Source: Burkholderiaceae bacterium
GTDB lineage: Bacteria > Pseudomonadota > Gammaproteobacteria > Burkholderiales > Burkholderiaceae_D
Reading direction: 5' to 3'
Length of the DNA stretch: 64,000 nucleotides
Assembly (NCBI GenBank): GCA_030158675.1
Contig: JAOASL010000048.1
Span: forward strand, 1 to 64,000
Shown here: one piece after another, positions 37,122 to 47,668 of the stretch
Layout: every line of letters begins with the position of its first letter
Position numbering within the stretch: position 1 is the first letter of the stretch
Made by a program: the position numbers and the translations under genes
Notes under the pieces: model-generated
What the model saw: the letters and a program-made list of their open reading frames with translations, nothing else
Databases searched by the model: none
Told to the model about the DNA's origin: nothing

Positions 37122-38296
37122 AAGCGAATGTCTGGCATGGCAAGAATGACCTGCGCGTCGAGCAGGTCGCCGATCCGCGCATCCTGAACCCGCGCGACGC
37201 GATCGTGAAAATCACATCGACTGCGATCTGCGGCTCCGACCTGCACCTGTATGACGGCTATGTGCCGACAATGCAGGCCGGTGACATTCTGGGCCATGAG
37301 TTCATGGGTGAAGTAGTCGAGACTGGCCCTGCAGTGCGCAAGCTGCGTGTGGGCGACCGCGTCGTGGTGCCCTTCACTATCGCCTGCGGCGGCTGCTTCT
37401 TCTGCGAGCAGCAACAGCATTCGCTGTGCGAGAACTCGAATCCGAACGCATGGATGGCGGAAAAAATGTGGGGCCACTCGCCCGCCGGCATCTTCGGCTA
37501 TTCGCACCTGACCGGCGGCTATGCCGGCGGGCAGGCGCAGTACGCCCGTGTGCCGTATGCGGACATCGGGCCGCTGAAGATCGAGGACGGACTCGACGAT
37601 GAACAGGTGCTGTTCCTGTCCGACGTCCTGCCGACTGGCTGGATGGCTGCCGAAAACTGCAACCTCCAGCCCGGCGACACGGTGGCCGTCTGGGGATGCG
37701 GTCCGGTCGGACAATTCGCCATCCAGAGCGCCTACCTGCTCGGCGCGGAAAGGGTAATCGCGATCGACCGTTTTCCGGAGCGGCTGCAGATGGCCAGTGA
37801 CTGGTCGCATGCCGAAGCACTCGACTACACCGCCTGCGATGTACCCGACGCGCTGCGCGAGATGACGGGCGGACGCGGCCCGGATGCCTGTATCGATGCC
37901 GTCGGCATGGAAGCGCACGGCACGGGCATGGCCGCCACCTATGACCGCATCAAACAGATGATGCGTGTTGAAACCGACCGGCCGCTGGTGCTCAGGCAGG
38001 TGCTGCGCGCCTGCCGTAACGGCGGCACGGTTTCGGTGCCCGGCGTGTACGGTGGCGTGGTCGACAAGCTGCCGTTCGGCTCATTGATGAATCGTTCGCT
38101 GACGCTGAAGACCGGGCAGACGCATGTGCAGCGTTACATGCAACCTCTGCTCGAGCGGGTGCGCAACGGCGACTTCGATCCGGAACGGCTGGTCACGCAC
38201 CGGATGCGGCTAGAGGATGCGCCAGAGGCTTACAGGATGTTTCGCGACAAGCAGGATGGTTGCGTAAAGGTCGTGCTGAAGCCCTGGGTGCACTGA
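37118..38296 (+). CDS. Zinc-dependent alcohol dehydrogenase (formaldehyde dehydrogenase-like)
   Basis: 392-residue MDR-family enzyme. The catalytic zinc site is [12 protein letters not shown] with [10 protein letters not shown]; the structural zinc loop is [15 protein letters not shown]. The NAD-binding Rossmann motif is [15 protein letters not shown]. Closest in style to glutathione-independent formaldehyde/threonine dehydrogenase relatives. The gene is coupled to the SRPBCC gene by ATGA overlap. Cytoplasmic. It could remove aldehydes arising from alcohol oxidation, but it is not in the pedF operon, so that is a guess. Confidence 0.87.
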   Translation: MKANVWHGKNDLRVEQVADPRILNPRDAIVKITSTAICGSDLHLYDGYVPTMQAGDILGHEFMGEVVETGPAVRKLRVGDRVVVPFTIACGGCFFCEQQQHSLCENSNPNAWMAEKMWGHSPAGIFGYSHLTGGYAGGQAQYARVPYADIGPLKIEDGLDDEQVLFLSDVLPTGWMAAENCNLQPGDTVAVWGCGPVGQFAIQSAYLLGAERVIAIDRFPERLQMASDWSHAEALDYTACDVPDALREMTGGRGPDACIDAVGMEAHGTGMAATYDRIKQMMRVETDRPLVLRQVLRACRNGGTVSVPGVYGGVVDKLPFGSLMNRSLTLKTGQTHVQRYMQPLLERVRNGDFDPERLVTHRMRLEDAPEAYRMFRDKQDGCVKVVLKPWVH

Positions 38297-38332
38297 ACAG
38301 GCCGCACAGCGGCGGCCCTGACTGACGCTGGT

Positions 38333-38902
38333 TCAGAAACCGTACTTCAGACCCACAGTCCAGGCGTCGATCTTCAAGTCGCCGGACACTTTGCCGAAGT
38401 ACTGGTATTCGATGGTCGCGGCGATTTGTTTGTCGAAATGATAGGCAGCGCCGATGCCGGCCATCGGCTTGTATTTGGTTTCGCTGTCGCTGGCCTTGAA
38501 ATTGTTTGCCGGAAGCGCCGTATCGACGCTCGAAAAATCGCCTTGGGTGTAGTTGGCGGCCACACCCAGCTTGCCGAATAGCGAGAAATATTCATTCAGC
38601 GGCAGTGTGCCGACCGCAGCAGCGTACAGCGACTGCGTGCGAAACGACACCTTGTCGGTGACGGTACCGACTGTCTGCGAACCTGCCCATTTGCCGAAGT
38701 GCATGTAGCCGATCTCGTAACCCCAGTTCTCCGACAGTGACTGGCCGAATGCGAGCGACACGCCGGTTTTGTTCGAGTCCAGGCCATCCATTTTGTAATG
38801 CCCCTGGCCAACTCCGAATTTCACATAGCTTTCCTGCGCTTGCGCCGCGCATGACAGGCACAAGGTCACAGCAGTGAATGCTGACAATAATAATTTTTTC
38901 AT
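38333..38902 (-). CDS. Outer-membrane beta-barrel protein (porin-like), paralog 1
   Basis: 189 residues with a signal peptide (MKKLLLSAFTAVTLCLSCAA) and a small 8-stranded barrel pattern: alternating hydrophobic stretches such as GYEIGYMHFGKWAG and AATIEYQYFGKVSG, ending with aromatic DAWTVGLKYGF. It belongs to the OmpA/OmpW-type barrels without a plug or peptidoglycan domain. A related protein is encoded at 39161. The two share spacing and the motif G-Y-M-x-FGK and probably arose by duplication. Role unknown. Confidence 0.8.
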   Translation of the reverse strand: MKKLLLSAFTAVTLCLSCAAQAQESYVKFGVGQGHYKMDGLDSNKTGVSLAFGQSLSENWGYEIGYMHFGKWAGSQTVGTVTDKVSFRTQSLYAAAVGTLPLNEYFSLFGKLGVAANYTQGDFSSVDTALPANNFKASDSETKYKPMAGIGAAYHFDKQIAATIEYQYFGKVSGDLKIDAWTVGLKYGF

Positions 38903-39160
38903 CTGGTTTTCCGTTCAATGAATTAAAGACTCGATCCTGCCGCCCGTTCCGGGACAGCGGCCGCGATTCTATTGAGCGGGGCGCAGATTCCGCAGAGCCC
39001 AGTTGCACGAAAGTGACGGATGCGTCGATGCAGGAGATTGCCCGCCAATTCAACTATGAGAGGACGGATGTCGCAGTGAACGAATGTGGCTCGGGATGTG
39101 CGCGCAACGTTGTGACCGGACCGCTACAGCGTCCGGTCGCAACGAAGTACGGTGTGGAAC
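38903..39160. other. Intergenic region with one imperfect hairpin
   Basis: No gene is seen. Near 39113-39139 GACCGGAC and GTCCGGTC can pair (one bulge), downstream of the gene at 39161; there is no T-run. Nothing else stands out. Confidence 0.4.
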
Positions 39161-39721
39161 TCAGAACAGGTATTTCACGCCGACGCTCATGAAATCAATG
39201 TTCGCCGACCGGCCGCCGTTCTTGCCCGCGTTGTGGATATAGGTGTAGTCGAGGTCGGCCGCCCAGTGCTGCATGAACTCCCAGCTGACACCGACGCCGA
39301 CCAGGGGCGCCAGCCGCTTGTCATCGTCGCTGTAACTGACGCCGCCGACCGTGCCGGACCATTTATTCCAGTGATACGACGCGCCCAGCTTGCCGTATAC
39401 GGAGAAAGCCTGCGGTAAAGGATACCGGCCTATCACGGCCGCGAATACCGATTGGGATTTCGCGTTCAACGTATCGATGGCGCCCCGGTAGTGCGCCTTG
39501 CCGAAATTCATGTAACCGACCTCCACATCCAGATTCGGATGAATGCGTACGCCATAGGCCAGCGAAAAAGCCGTGTCGTTCTCGCGCCCCCAGGCGTCAA
39601 TGTCGGAGCGCGCATTGCCGATACCCAGCTTCGCGTAGCTTTGCGGTGCGCCCTGCGCGCTTGCCAGCAAAGGCAGCGCCAACAACATGGCCAGCAGTAC
39701 AGCAAACAATGGTCTGTGCAT
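39161..39721 (-). CDS. Outer-membrane beta-barrel protein (porin-like), paralog 2
   Basis: 186 residues with signal peptide (LLAMLLALPLLASAQG) and the same barrel plan as the protein encoded at 38333: YAKLGIGNARSDIDAWG, EVGYMNFGKAHYRG, FSVYGKLGASYHWNKWSG and a C-terminal FMSVGVKYLF. The terminal Phe is the usual outer-membrane insertion signal. The two genes are in the same direction about 260 bases apart; no shared promoter is evident. Function unknown. Confidence 0.8.
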   Translation of the reverse strand: MHRPLFAVLLAMLLALPLLASAQGAPQSYAKLGIGNARSDIDAWGRENDTAFSLAYGVRIHPNLDVEVGYMNFGKAHYRGAIDTLNAKSQSVFAAVIGRYPLPQAFSVYGKLGASYHWNKWSGTVGGVSYSDDDKRLAPLVGVGVSWEFMQHWAADLDYTYIHNAGKNGGRSANIDFMSVGVKYLF

Positions 39722-39954
39722 GATGAGTCCTGTTCAGTCAATGAAGATGGAAAGAAAGCGAAAACAGCAAAAGCCATCCGCTGAATAACGCAGCGTTGTC
39801 CGCAGCGGACGCGCGGATTCTACGGATCCGCCGACGGCAGGAATCGCCCGCGTCGTGGCAGCGACACGCCCTTGTGCAGACGGCTTGAGCGCAGCCAAAC
39901 GCCTCGCTGTTCCTATGCCGGATCGCTGCAGGATTTGAGAAAAATCACGCCGCG

Positions 39955-41751
39955 CTAATACGCCTCTTCCCAAGTCATCGACAGACGGGCGGCGCACTGA
40001 ATCAGGCCGACCATGCTGTAGGTCTGCGGAAAATTGCCCCACATCTCGCGACCGTCGAGCGAGACATCTTCCGACATCAGCCCGAGATGATTGCGGCGCG
40101 ACAGCACTCGTTCGAACATCTCGCGCGCCCGCGCCTTCTCGCCACTACGTGCGAGTGCGTTGATCCACCACAGCGTGCAGACGGTGAATGCGGCGTCGGG
40201 CTGGCCGAAATCGTCAGCCTCGTCATAGCGCAGCAAAAAGTCGCCGCGCTGCAGACGCCGCTCGATCGCTCTCAGCGTGCCGACGAAACGCGGATCGTCG
40301 GGCGCGAGGAACTGGAATTCCCCCATCAGCAAAAGACTGGCGTCGAGCCGGTCGCCGCCGAAGGTCGACACGAAGCTGCCGATCGCTGGATTCCATGCGC
40401 CGGTGACGATCGCATGGCGGATTTTTTCTGCCTCGACCACCCAGCGCTGCGCGCTGTGCGGCAGCTTCAGCCGCGTTGCGATCGAGGACAGCCGGTCGCA
40501 GGCCGCCCAGCACATCAGCACGGAAAAGGTATGCACGCGGCGCGTGCCGCGCAGTTCCCAGATACCGGCGTCCGGCTGCAATGCGCACTGCACCGCCTGT
40601 TCACCGAGTCGTTCGAGATCGGCGAACATGTGCCGCCCGGCCGGCCGCTCGAGACGGCTGTCGAAAAACGCATGCGTGCTGGCCAGCACCGCCGCGCCAA
40701 ACACGTCGTTTTGCACCTGGCTCCAGGCCAGATTGCCGACCCGCACCGGTCCCATGCCGCGATAGCCATCCAGTCCGGGCGCGATCCACTCGTCGAGCGT
40801 CGTTTCACGCCGTATGCCGTACACCGGTTGCAGCGGCATGTCGCGTGAGTCGGCGATGATGTTCAGGATATATTCCAGGTAGTGCTGCATCGTCGCGGTC
40901 ACACCCAGCTGGTTGAGTGCGTTCACGACGAAATACGCATCGCGCAGCCAGCAGTAGCGATAGTCCCAGTTGCGGCCGCTGTGCGGGGACTCGGGTATCG
41001 ACGTGGTCACCGCCGCGATGATGGCGCCCGTATCGTCGAAGGCATTCAGTTTTAACGTGATCGCCGAGCGGATCACCACATCCTGCCACTCGAAAGGTAT
41101 GGCGAGATTGCGCACCCAGCGATGCCAGTAGGACGACGTGGATTCGTAAAAACTGCGGCTCAGTTCGCGCGGCGAGCCGTCGACGGTCTCGTCCGGTCCC
41201 ATCAGCAGCGTGACGCTGTCATGCAGAAAAAAAAGTCGCTCCTCGGTCAGCGCCGTGACCGACGCATCGGTGGTCACGCGCATAGACTGCGCGGCGCCAT
41301 AGTAAGTCACATGATGGGCGCCGCAGCGCGCGGCCGTGCGCGCCTGGCCGTAATTGATCGCAGGCCGCACGCGCAAGCCGATGCGTGGCCGGCCGGCCAC
41401 ACGACGGATCACGCGCACCAGCATCGCCGGCGCGAACATGCGGCCATGCAGGTAGAAGCGCGGCGCGAAGTCGGTCACGTCGATCACATTGCCGGCATGA
41501 TCCTGCAACCGCGTCTGCAAGATTGCGGAATTGCGCTGGTAGAACTGGCGCACCGTGTGGCTGCCCTCGAACAGCAGGTCGATGAAACCGAATGCATCGG
41601 CAGCGCGATTCTTTTCTTCGGAACGCAGCAGGCTGCAGCACAACGGATTGCTGTCGAAATGCGGATAGCACCACCAGACGATGCGCGCGCTGCTGTCGAT
41701 CAGTGCGCTGGTGCGCGAATTGCCAATCAGGCCGAGATCGAGATTATTCAT
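39955..41751 (-). CDS. Glycoside hydrolase family 15 protein
   Basis: 598 residues. The N-terminal beta domain starts MNNLDLGLIGNSRTSALIDS; the (alpha/alpha)6 catalytic barrel has GRNWDYRYCWLRDAYFVVNA and GYRGMGPVRVGNLAWSQVQN, both typical of bacterial GH15 enzymes. Members cleave alpha-glucosidic bonds and some are trehalases. It follows otsB with a 4-bp ATGA overlap, so the operon order is otsA-otsB-GH15. In this setting it may degrade trehalose or a related glucan, but substrate is not shown. Confidence 0.92.
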   Translation of the reverse strand: MNNLDLGLIGNSRTSALIDSSARIVWWCYPHFDSNPLCCSLLRSEEKNRAADAFGFIDLLFEGSHTVRQFYQRNSAILQTRLQDHAGNVIDVTDFAPRFYLHGRMFAPAMLVRVIRRVAGRPRIGLRVRPAINYGQARTAARCGAHHVTYYGAAQSMRVTTDASVTALTEERLFFLHDSVTLLMGPDETVDGSPRELSRSFYESTSSYWHRWVRNLAIPFEWQDVVIRSAITLKLNAFDDTGAIIAAVTTSIPESPHSGRNWDYRYCWLRDAYFVVNALNQLGVTATMQHYLEYILNIIADSRDMPLQPVYGIRRETTLDEWIAPGLDGYRGMGPVRVGNLAWSQVQNDVFGAAVLASTHAFFDSRLERPAGRHMFADLERLGEQAVQCALQPDAGIWELRGTRRVHTFSVLMCWAACDRLSSIATRLKLPHSAQRWVVEAEKIRHAIVTGAWNPAIGSFVSTFGGDRLDASLLLMGEFQFLAPDDPRFVGTLRAIERRLQRGDFLLRYDEADDFGQPDAAFTVCTLWWINALARSGEKARAREMFERVLSRRNHLGLMSEDVSLDGREMWGNFPQTYSMVGLIQCAARLSMTWEEAY

Positions 41752-42509
41752 CGCGCCGCCGGTACGCAGCGCAACAGCGCGTCCAGCAACGTGCCGATCG
41801 CCTCGTGATCTGCGATGGTCCAGCGCGCGGCCGTCGCGTTGCTGCGGCCGACACGCACCGAGAAGATGCCCGTTTCGGGCAAGCGGAACACGTCTTCATC
41901 GGTCACATCGTCACCGATGTAGAAAGCAGCATCGTTCTGTGTAACGCGCAGCAGCTGGCGCACCGCCTCACCCTTGTCGCCGCGCCCGCCGGGCAGCAGG
42001 CTGAAGATGCATTTGCCGGGAATCACCCGCGGCGCCGGCCGTAGCTGCGCGAACAGCGCGGACAAATCGGCTATGCTCTGCGCATGATTGCGCGCGTTGA
42101 GAAAGTGCAGCGACAGCGAATACTGCTTGTCCTCCAGCCAGATCGCCGGGTCGATGCCGGTCATGCGCGGCGCCAGCCAGTCTTTCCATTCATTGCAGAT
42201 GCGCACCAGCGCCGCATGCTGGCGGCGTTCGCCCGGCACGCCTTCGAGCCCGTGATTGCCGATCAGATAATCAGGCACAAAACCGAGCCGCTCACGCATG
42301 TCGGCCAGCGAGCGGCCGGTAACGATGCCGACCGGCACGCGCTGCTGCAATGCCTGCAGCCGTTGCCGCACCGCCGGCGGCAACAGCACGCCGGCCGGGT
42401 CGGGTGCCAGCGGCGCCAGCGTGCCATCGAAGTCAAACAGGCATAAGGGCGCGCGCGCGGCAAAAGCGCACAGCGCGCGCAAACCGTCATCGTTCAACAA
42501 ATCACTCAT
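41748..42509 (-). CDS. otsB: Trehalose-6-phosphate phosphatase OtsB
   Basis: 253 residues of the HAD superfamily. The nucleophile motif is LCLFDFDGTLAPLAPDP; later GNHGLEGVPG and YIGDDVTDEDVFRL carry the acidic metal ligands. It dephosphorylates trehalose-6-phosphate made by OtsA, in the cytoplasm. The start overlaps the otsA stop by four bases and the stop overlaps the GH15 start by four, so the three genes are one operon. Confidence 0.95.
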   Translation of the reverse strand: MSDLLNDDGLRALCAFAARAPLCLFDFDGTLAPLAPDPAGVLLPPAVRQRLQALQQRVPVGIVTGRSLADMRERLGFVPDYLIGNHGLEGVPGERRQHAALVRICNEWKDWLAPRMTGIDPAIWLEDKQYSLSLHFLNARNHAQSIADLSALFAQLRPAPRVIPGKCIFSLLPGGRGDKGEAVRQLLRVTQNDAAFYIGDDVTDEDVFRLPETGIFSVRVGRSNATAARWTIADHEAIGTLLDALLRCVPAAR

Positions 42510-44710
42510 GAGGCGCGGCGCAACGCCTGCCGGCTGTGGGAATGAATTTTCTCCGTCACACGCTGGCGCCGGCGCAGCCGTGCGGCGTCCAGCAGCATCA
42601 GCCCGGCCCAGCGGTAGACATTGAAGTCACGCACGCGGCGGCGCATGCTGCGCATGCGCTCGCGCTGCTCGGCCTCGGGCATCTGCAACGCGCGGTACAG
42701 CGCGTGCGCGCCCTGCTCGATATGGTACGGATTGATGATCAGCGCCTCATGCAGTTCGCGTGCGGCACCGGTGAACTGCGACAGTACCAGCACGCCCAGT
42801 TCGTCATCGCGCGCGGCGATGAATTCCTTTGCCACCAGGTTCATGCCATCGTGCAGGCTGGTGACCAGACAGACATCGGCTGCGCGATAGCACTGCGCCA
42901 GTTGCTCTTCGTCGAAATGTTCGACGCGCAGCAGAATGGGTGGCGCGACCGGGTTCGCGTGCTTCTGGTTGATGGCCAGCGCCAGCTTGCGCACCCGCGC
43001 TTCCAGGCTCTGGTATTCGTCAAGCGACGAGCGGCTCGGCGCGGCCACCTGCAGCAGCGAAAAACGACCCGCCATCTGCGGATGCAGATCGAGCATCCGG
43101 TCGACGGCTTGCAGCCGTTCGACGATGCCCTTGGTGTAGTCGAGCCGGTCCACCCCCAGCGCAAGCTGGTGCAGCGCCGGCAACTGCAGCGATTGCCGCA
43201 GCTCGTTACGGCAGCGCACAACGTCGAGTGGCGCATCGGCATCCGGCCAGGCAATCGAGATCGGATACGGTTCGACCTGAGTCAGCTCGCCGCCATACGA
43301 GACGGTCGACGCGTCATACTCGATACGGGTCTCGAGATAGCGGTCGACGGTCTCAAGAAAATTCTTGCAGTGGAACGGCGTATGAAAGCCGAGCAGCGTG
43401 TTGCCCAGCAGGCCCGCCAGCAGTTCTTCGCGCCACGGACAAATGCCGAAGGATTCCGGATTCGGCCACGGGATGTGCCAGAACATGATGATGGTCGCCT
43501 TCGGCAGCCGGTCGCGCACCATGCGCGGCAATAGCGCGAAGTGATAGTCCTGCACCAGGACCACCGGATCCTCGCCATGCGCCTCGGCCACCACCGCATC
43601 GGCAAAACGCTGGTTGACCGCCACATACTGATCCCAGTCGGACGTACGAAACACCGGTCGCACATGCGCCATATGACACAGCGGCCACAGGCCCTCGTTG
43701 GCGAAACCGTAGTAGTAGCCCTTCTCCTCGTCGACGCTGAGCCAGACGCGGCGCAGCGTGTAGGCCGGCCGCTTCGGCGGTACGGCCACGCGATCATGCG
43801 CGTCGACGGTGACGCGATCGGCCGAACCACTGCCATGCGCAATCCAGGTGCCGGAACAGGCGCGCATCACCGGCTCGACCGCCGTCACCAGACCGCTGGC
43901 CGGGCGCCGCACCACGATGCCGTGCTCGCCCTGCTCGTGAATGTAGGGCTCGCGATTCGACACGACCAGCACCTGGTCGCCCGCCAGTTCGTCGTGCAGC
44001 AATGAGCGCAGCTTTTCCGGCGTCCATGCCTGCGGCGAATGCTGTTGGGTACGGCGTTCCAGATTCATTTCATGCAGCAAGGCACGCAAGTCGCTGACCA
44101 ACGGGCGAAACTCCGGCGGCGCGCCGCGCATGCCAGACGCGACCGCTTCCCGGCGTACCAGCGTCTTGAGCGACTGCATCCAGCCTTGCCAGCCCCAGTG
44201 CGTGATCCACGCGCCGAGCGCGGAAATGACGATGAACATCAGCAGGAAGATCGCGAACAGATAGTTACGGAATTCATCTTTGCGCCGCTCGATGAATCCG
44301 GTCTCCTGCGCAATCAACAGCTTGCCGAGCGCGATGCCCTCCTGGTCGAGCGGCGCCTCGGTTACGCGCATCTGTGGCGGTGTGCGGCCCTGGCAGCCCA
44401 GCCCCGCAGGAAAACCGCTGCTGTGATGCAGCAAGCGCTCACGCATGTCGCAGAACGCAATCGCCGTCACATGTGCATCGCTGACACTGCGGTCGAACAG
44501 GGTCTGGATGCCCGAACCATCCTGCTGCGCGAGCAGCTCAAGCATCGGGTCGCGCAGCGAGCGCGCCAGCAGCTGCGAACGGGTATCGAGATCGCGCAGG
44601 AACCAGCGCTGTGCCAGCTCATCGACCAGCGGCAGCATCACGAGAGCGAAGGCCCCCAGCACGAAGGCAAGCGGGAAAATGAAACGTAAAGAAAGCTGGA
44701 ATGGACGCAT
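42506..44710 (-). CDS. otsA: Trehalose-6-phosphate synthase with membrane sensor-like N-terminus
   Basis: About 734 residues from ATG 44710 (a TTG at 44770 would add 20). The first 235 residues are not OtsA: a helix at about 8-29 ([20 protein letters not shown]), an extracytoplasmic part of about 120 residues, a second helix at about 148-170 ([20 protein letters not shown]) and a linker. The GT20 domain follows from [13 protein letters not shown], with [26 protein letters not shown] and [13 protein letters not shown]. It joins UDP-glucose and glucose-6-phosphate. The layout resembles a sensor domain controlling a cytoplasmic enzyme. OtsA alone is usually about 470 residues. Confidence 0.9.
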   Translation of the reverse strand: MRPFQLSLRFIFPLAFVLGAFALVMLPLVDELAQRWFLRDLDTRSQLLARSLRDPMLELLAQQDGSGIQTLFDRSVSDAHVTAIAFCDMRERLLHHSSGFPAGLGCQGRTPPQMRVTEAPLDQEGIALGKLLIAQETGFIERRKDEFRNYLFAIFLLMFIVISALGAWITHWGWQGWMQSLKTLVRREAVASGMRGAPPEFRPLVSDLRALLHEMNLERRTQQHSPQAWTPEKLRSLLHDELAGDQVLVVSNREPYIHEQGEHGIVVRRPASGLVTAVEPVMRACSGTWIAHGSGSADRVTVDAHDRVAVPPKRPAYTLRRVWLSVDEEKGYYYGFANEGLWPLCHMAHVRPVFRTSDWDQYVAVNQRFADAVVAEAHGEDPVVLVQDYHFALLPRMVRDRLPKATIIMFWHIPWPNPESFGICPWREELLAGLLGNTLLGFHTPFHCKNFLETVDRYLETRIEYDASTVSYGGELTQVEPYPISIAWPDADAPLDVVRCRNELRQSLQLPALHQLALGVDRLDYTKGIVERLQAVDRMLDLHPQMAGRFSLLQVAAPSRSSLDEYQSLEARVRKLALAINQKHANPVAPPILLRVEHFDEEQLAQCYRAADVCLVTSLHDGMNLVAKEFIAARDDELGVLVLSQFTGAARELHEALIINPYHIEQGAHALYRALQMPEAEQRERMRSMRRRVRDFNVYRWAGLMLLDAARLRRRQRVTEKIHSHSRQALRRAS

Positions 44711-44783
44711 CGGCCTGTCGAACTGGCGCTGCCCGCAACGCGACGGCACCGAATGAATAAGGCACGGCAACGAGAGGCCGCAA

Positions 44784-44800
44784 GGTCAATCAAGTTGACC
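44784..44800. promoter_or_regulatory. Inverted repeat upstream of otsA
   Basis: GGTCAA and TTGACC form 6-bp arms around TCAAG, 74 bases upstream of the otsA start and downstream of the Crp/Fnr gene. It could be an operator for the trehalose operon; no regulator is assigned. Confidence 0.35.
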
Positions 44801-44876
44801 GGATTTCAATGCGAACGGTTCCGCGCAATGGTCTCGCGCAACGGGAAGTAAGGCGCGGCAGTTTTCAGACAGATCG

Positions 44877-45560
44877 TCAGAAGCGGCGCAAGCCGTCGAG
44901 ATCAAGCACCGTGAGGCCACGATAATCGAGCTTCAGCAGACCGGCGCGCTCCAGTACCTGCAGCGCCTGGTTCGCGCGCTGGCGCGACATGCTGCACAGA
45001 TAGCCCAGCTCTTCCTGCGAAATCTGCAGCTCGGCGCCGCCGGCGGGATTGAGGTCGCGATTGAACAGCGAGGCAATGCAGCGTGCCACGCGCGCATCAG
45101 CATCGAGGCTGCGGTCGACTTCGATCAGAGAAATGAACAGCCCGAGCCGGGCATTGAGCTGATTCAGCAGGAAACGGTTGAAGGCGATGCTGTTGTCCAG
45201 CAGCCAGTTGAAGGTCGCGCGCGGCATGAAGGCGACATGGCTGTCGCGCAGCGCCACCACGTCATACAACCGGCCGCCGGGCTTCAGCAGCGAGCCCTCG
45301 CCGAACCAGCCGCCGGCCAGCATGCCGGTGAAGGTGACAGCCTTGCCTTGCGGCGACACGCTGCTCATTTTCAGCAGCCCGTCGGTCACGCCCATCCAGT
45401 AATTCACCGGATCGCCCTTGCGGCACACATAACTGCCGCCCTCGAAGAAGCGCTCGACGGTGTCACGCTCGACACGCGTCCGTTGCTCCGGCGTGAGCGC
45501 ATCGGCCCACGCAGTGCGGTTTAGCGACTCGGCCAGCGAAGGTCGGGTGATCACGGTCAT
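44877..45560 (-). CDS. Crp/Fnr-family transcriptional regulator
   Basis: 227 residues: an N-terminal cyclic-nucleotide-type beta barrel (FEGGSYVCRKGDPVNYWMGV, GGWFGEGSLL) and a C-terminal winged helix-turn-helix (LQISQEELGYLCSMSRQRAN). There are no Fnr-type Cys clusters, so it is unlikely to be an oxygen sensor. It is divergent from the acyl-CoA ligase/HAAT operon with 131 bases between them, and lies between that operon and the trehalose genes; it may regulate either. Confidence 0.88.
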   Translation of the reverse strand: MTVITRPSLAESLNRTAWADALTPEQRTRVERDTVERFFEGGSYVCRKGDPVNYWMGVTDGLLKMSSVSPQGKAVTFTGMLAGGWFGEGSLLKPGGRLYDVVALRDSHVAFMPRATFNWLLDNSIAFNRFLLNQLNARLGLFISLIEVDRSLDADARVARCIASLFNRDLNPAGGAELQISQEELGYLCSMSRQRANQALQVLERAGLLKLDYRGLTVLDLDGLRRF

Positions 45561-45613
45561 CGTATGCTGCAGCGCAAGATAGAAAAATCAGGGATTGTCT
45601 GCCGGATGACACT

Positions 45614-45668
45614 CGAAAACCCGGGACCTCGCTATGATTGCACGAAAACCCGGGCGCTTACGCCCGGG
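45614..45668. repeat. Direct repeat and hairpin before the acyl-CoA ligase operon
   Basis: CGAAAACCCGGG occurs twice, at 45614-45625 and 45643-45654, 29 bases apart. The second copy overlaps a perfect hairpin, CCCGGGCG (45649-45656), loop CTTA, CGCCCGGG (45661-45668), which ends 23 bases before the start codon at 45692. This could be a regulator site pair plus a leader hairpin. Confidence 0.5.
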
Positions 45669-45691
45669 AAAACTATAAACACTGGACAGCC

Positions 45692-47668
45692 ATGGTGGAG
45701 ACAGACACCCGGCCGGCGGACACCTTCCCCCGGCTATTGCTGCAGCATGCAAAAACGCGGCCGGTCCGGCCTGCGTTCCGGGAAAAAGACCTCGGCATCT
45801 GGCAGACCACGACGTGGGCGCAGGCCACCGATGAAGTGCGCCGGCTTGCGTGCGGCCTGGCCGAACTTGGCTTTCGCCGCGGGATGAACCTGGCCATCGT
45901 CGGGGACAACCGGCCGCGCCTGTATCTGGCGATGGCGGCGGCACAAGCGCTGGGCGGCGTCGCCGTGCCGCTGTATCAGGACGCACCGGCGGCCGACATG
46001 GCTTATGTGCTGGACAATGCCCGCATCGATTTCGCCGTGGTCGAAGACCAGGAACAGGTCGACAAGCTGCTCGAAGCGCGCGCGACCGTGCCCGGGCTGT
46101 CGCACATCATCTATGACGATCCGCGCGGCCTGCGCAATTACGCGCAATCCGGGCTGCATTCGTATGAAGGCGTGCAGGCGCTCGGCGCCGCCCATGACCG
46201 CGACCATCCGGACTTCTTTGCCGGGGAGGTTCGCGCCGGTGCTACCGACGACGTGGCAGTCATGTTGTACACCTCCGGCACCACCGGCAAGCCGAAAGGC
46301 GTCTGCCATTCGCATCGTGCCCTGATCGCCACCGGCAACACGCTGGCCGAATTCGATGGCCTGACGCCCGATGATGATGTGCTGTGCTACCTGCCGCTGG
46401 CCTGGGTCGGCGATTTTCTGTACTCGTATGTGCTGTCGCACATCGTCGGCTTTTGCCTGAACTGCCCGGAATCGCCGGCCACCATCGGCACCGACCTGCG
46501 CGAAATCGGCCCGACCTATTATTTCGGTCCGCCACGCGTCTATGAAAACACGCTGACGCAGGTGATGATCCGCATCGAGGACGCCAGCGCGATCAAGCGC
46601 GCGATCTTCCATTACTTCATGAAGGTGGCGCGCCGCGCCGGGCTGAAACTGCTCGATGGCCGGGGTGGCGTGTCGCTAGTCGACCGCCTGCTGTACGGGC
46701 TCGGCGAACTGCTGGTCTATGGCCCGCTGAAGAACGTACTCGGCCTGTCGCGGATCCGTGTCGCCTACACCGGCGGCGAAGCGATCGGTCCCGACCTGTT
46801 CGATTTCTATCGTTCGATCGGCATCAACCTGAAACAGCTGTACGGCATGACCGAGACCTGCGTGACGGTCTGCATGCAACGCTCCGGCGACGTCAAGCTC
46901 GATACGGTCGGCAAGCCGATGAAAAATGTCGAAGTGAAGATCGCCGACAACGGCGAGGTGATGCTGCGCTCGCCCGGCCTGATGGTTGGCTACTACCAGC
47001 GGCCGCAAGACACCGCCGAAGCCATCGATGCCGACGGCTACTTCCACACCGGCGACGCCGGCTTCTTCGATGCCGACGGCCACCTGAAAATCATCGATCG
47101 CGCGAAGGATGTCGGACGCATGGCGGACGGCACGATGTTTGCGCCGAAATATATCGAGAACAAGCTGAAGTTCTTCCCGTTCATTAAGGAAGCGGTTGCC
47201 TTTGGCGATGGTCAGGCAAGCTGCAATGCCTTCATCAACATCGACATGGAAGCGGTCGGCAACTGGGCTGAGCGCCGCAATCTGCCGTACAGCGGCTATA
47301 CCGATCTGGCCAGCCAGGCGCCGGTGTACCAGCTGATCGCCGACTGCGTGGAGCAGGTGAACGCCGACCTCGCGCACGATACGCTACTGTCGAATTCGCA
47401 GATCCACCGCTTCCTGATCCTGCACAAGGAACTCGATCCCGATGATGACGAGCTGACGCGTACGCGCAAGGTGCGGCGCCGTTTCATCGCCGAGAAATAC
47501 GCGGTGCTGATCGATGCGCTGTACGCCGGCAAGCAGCGCCAGTACATCGAGACCCAGGTGAAGTTCGAGGATGGACGGCAAGGCATGATCGCCGCCGACC
47601 TCGAGATCCGTGACGTCAATACCTTTGCCAGCGCAACGCCGCCGGCGGATGCACGCAAGGCCGCATGA
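45692..47668 (+). CDS. AMP-dependent acyl-CoA synthetase (long-chain type)
   Basis: 658 residues of the ANL superfamily. The P-loop is MLYTSGTTGKPKGVCHSHRA; LKQLYGMTETCVTVCMQ and GYFHTGDAGFFDADGHLKII are the usual adenylation motifs, and the C-terminal lid includes GRMADGTMFAPKYIENKLKF. Size and sequence style resemble long-chain fatty acyl-CoA synthetases. It activates a carboxylic acid with ATP and CoA. The next gene (LivG-like) starts within its stop (ATGA). Being first in a HAAT-type transporter operon, it probably traps the imported acid as a CoA ester; the acid is unknown. Confidence 0.9.
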   Translation: MVETDTRPADTFPRLLLQHAKTRPVRPAFREKDLGIWQTTTWAQATDEVRRLACGLAELGFRRGMNLAIVGDNRPRLYLAMAAAQALGGVAVPLYQDAPAADMAYVLDNARIDFAVVEDQEQVDKLLEARATVPGLSHIIYDDPRGLRNYAQSGLHSYEGVQALGAAHDRDHPDFFAGEVRAGATDDVAVMLYTSGTTGKPKGVCHSHRALIATGNTLAEFDGLTPDDDVLCYLPLAWVGDFLYSYVLSHIVGFCLNCPESPATIGTDLREIGPTYYFGPPRVYENTLTQVMIRIEDASAIKRAIFHYFMKVARRAGLKLLDGRGGVSLVDRLLYGLGELLVYGPLKNVLGLSRIRVAYTGGEAIGPDLFDFYRSIGINLKQLYGMTETCVTVCMQRSGDVKLDTVGKPMKNVEVKIADNGEVMLRSPGLMVGYYQRPQDTAEAIDADGYFHTGDAGFFDADGHLKIIDRAKDVGRMADGTMFAPKYIENKLKFFPFIKEAVAFGDGQASCNAFINIDMEAVGNWAERRNLPYSGYTDLASQAPVYQLIADCVEQVNADLAHDTLLSNSQIHRFLILHKELDPDDDELTRTRKVRRRFIAEKYAVLIDALYAGKQRQYIETQVKFEDGRQGMIAADLEIRDVNTFASATPPADARKAA

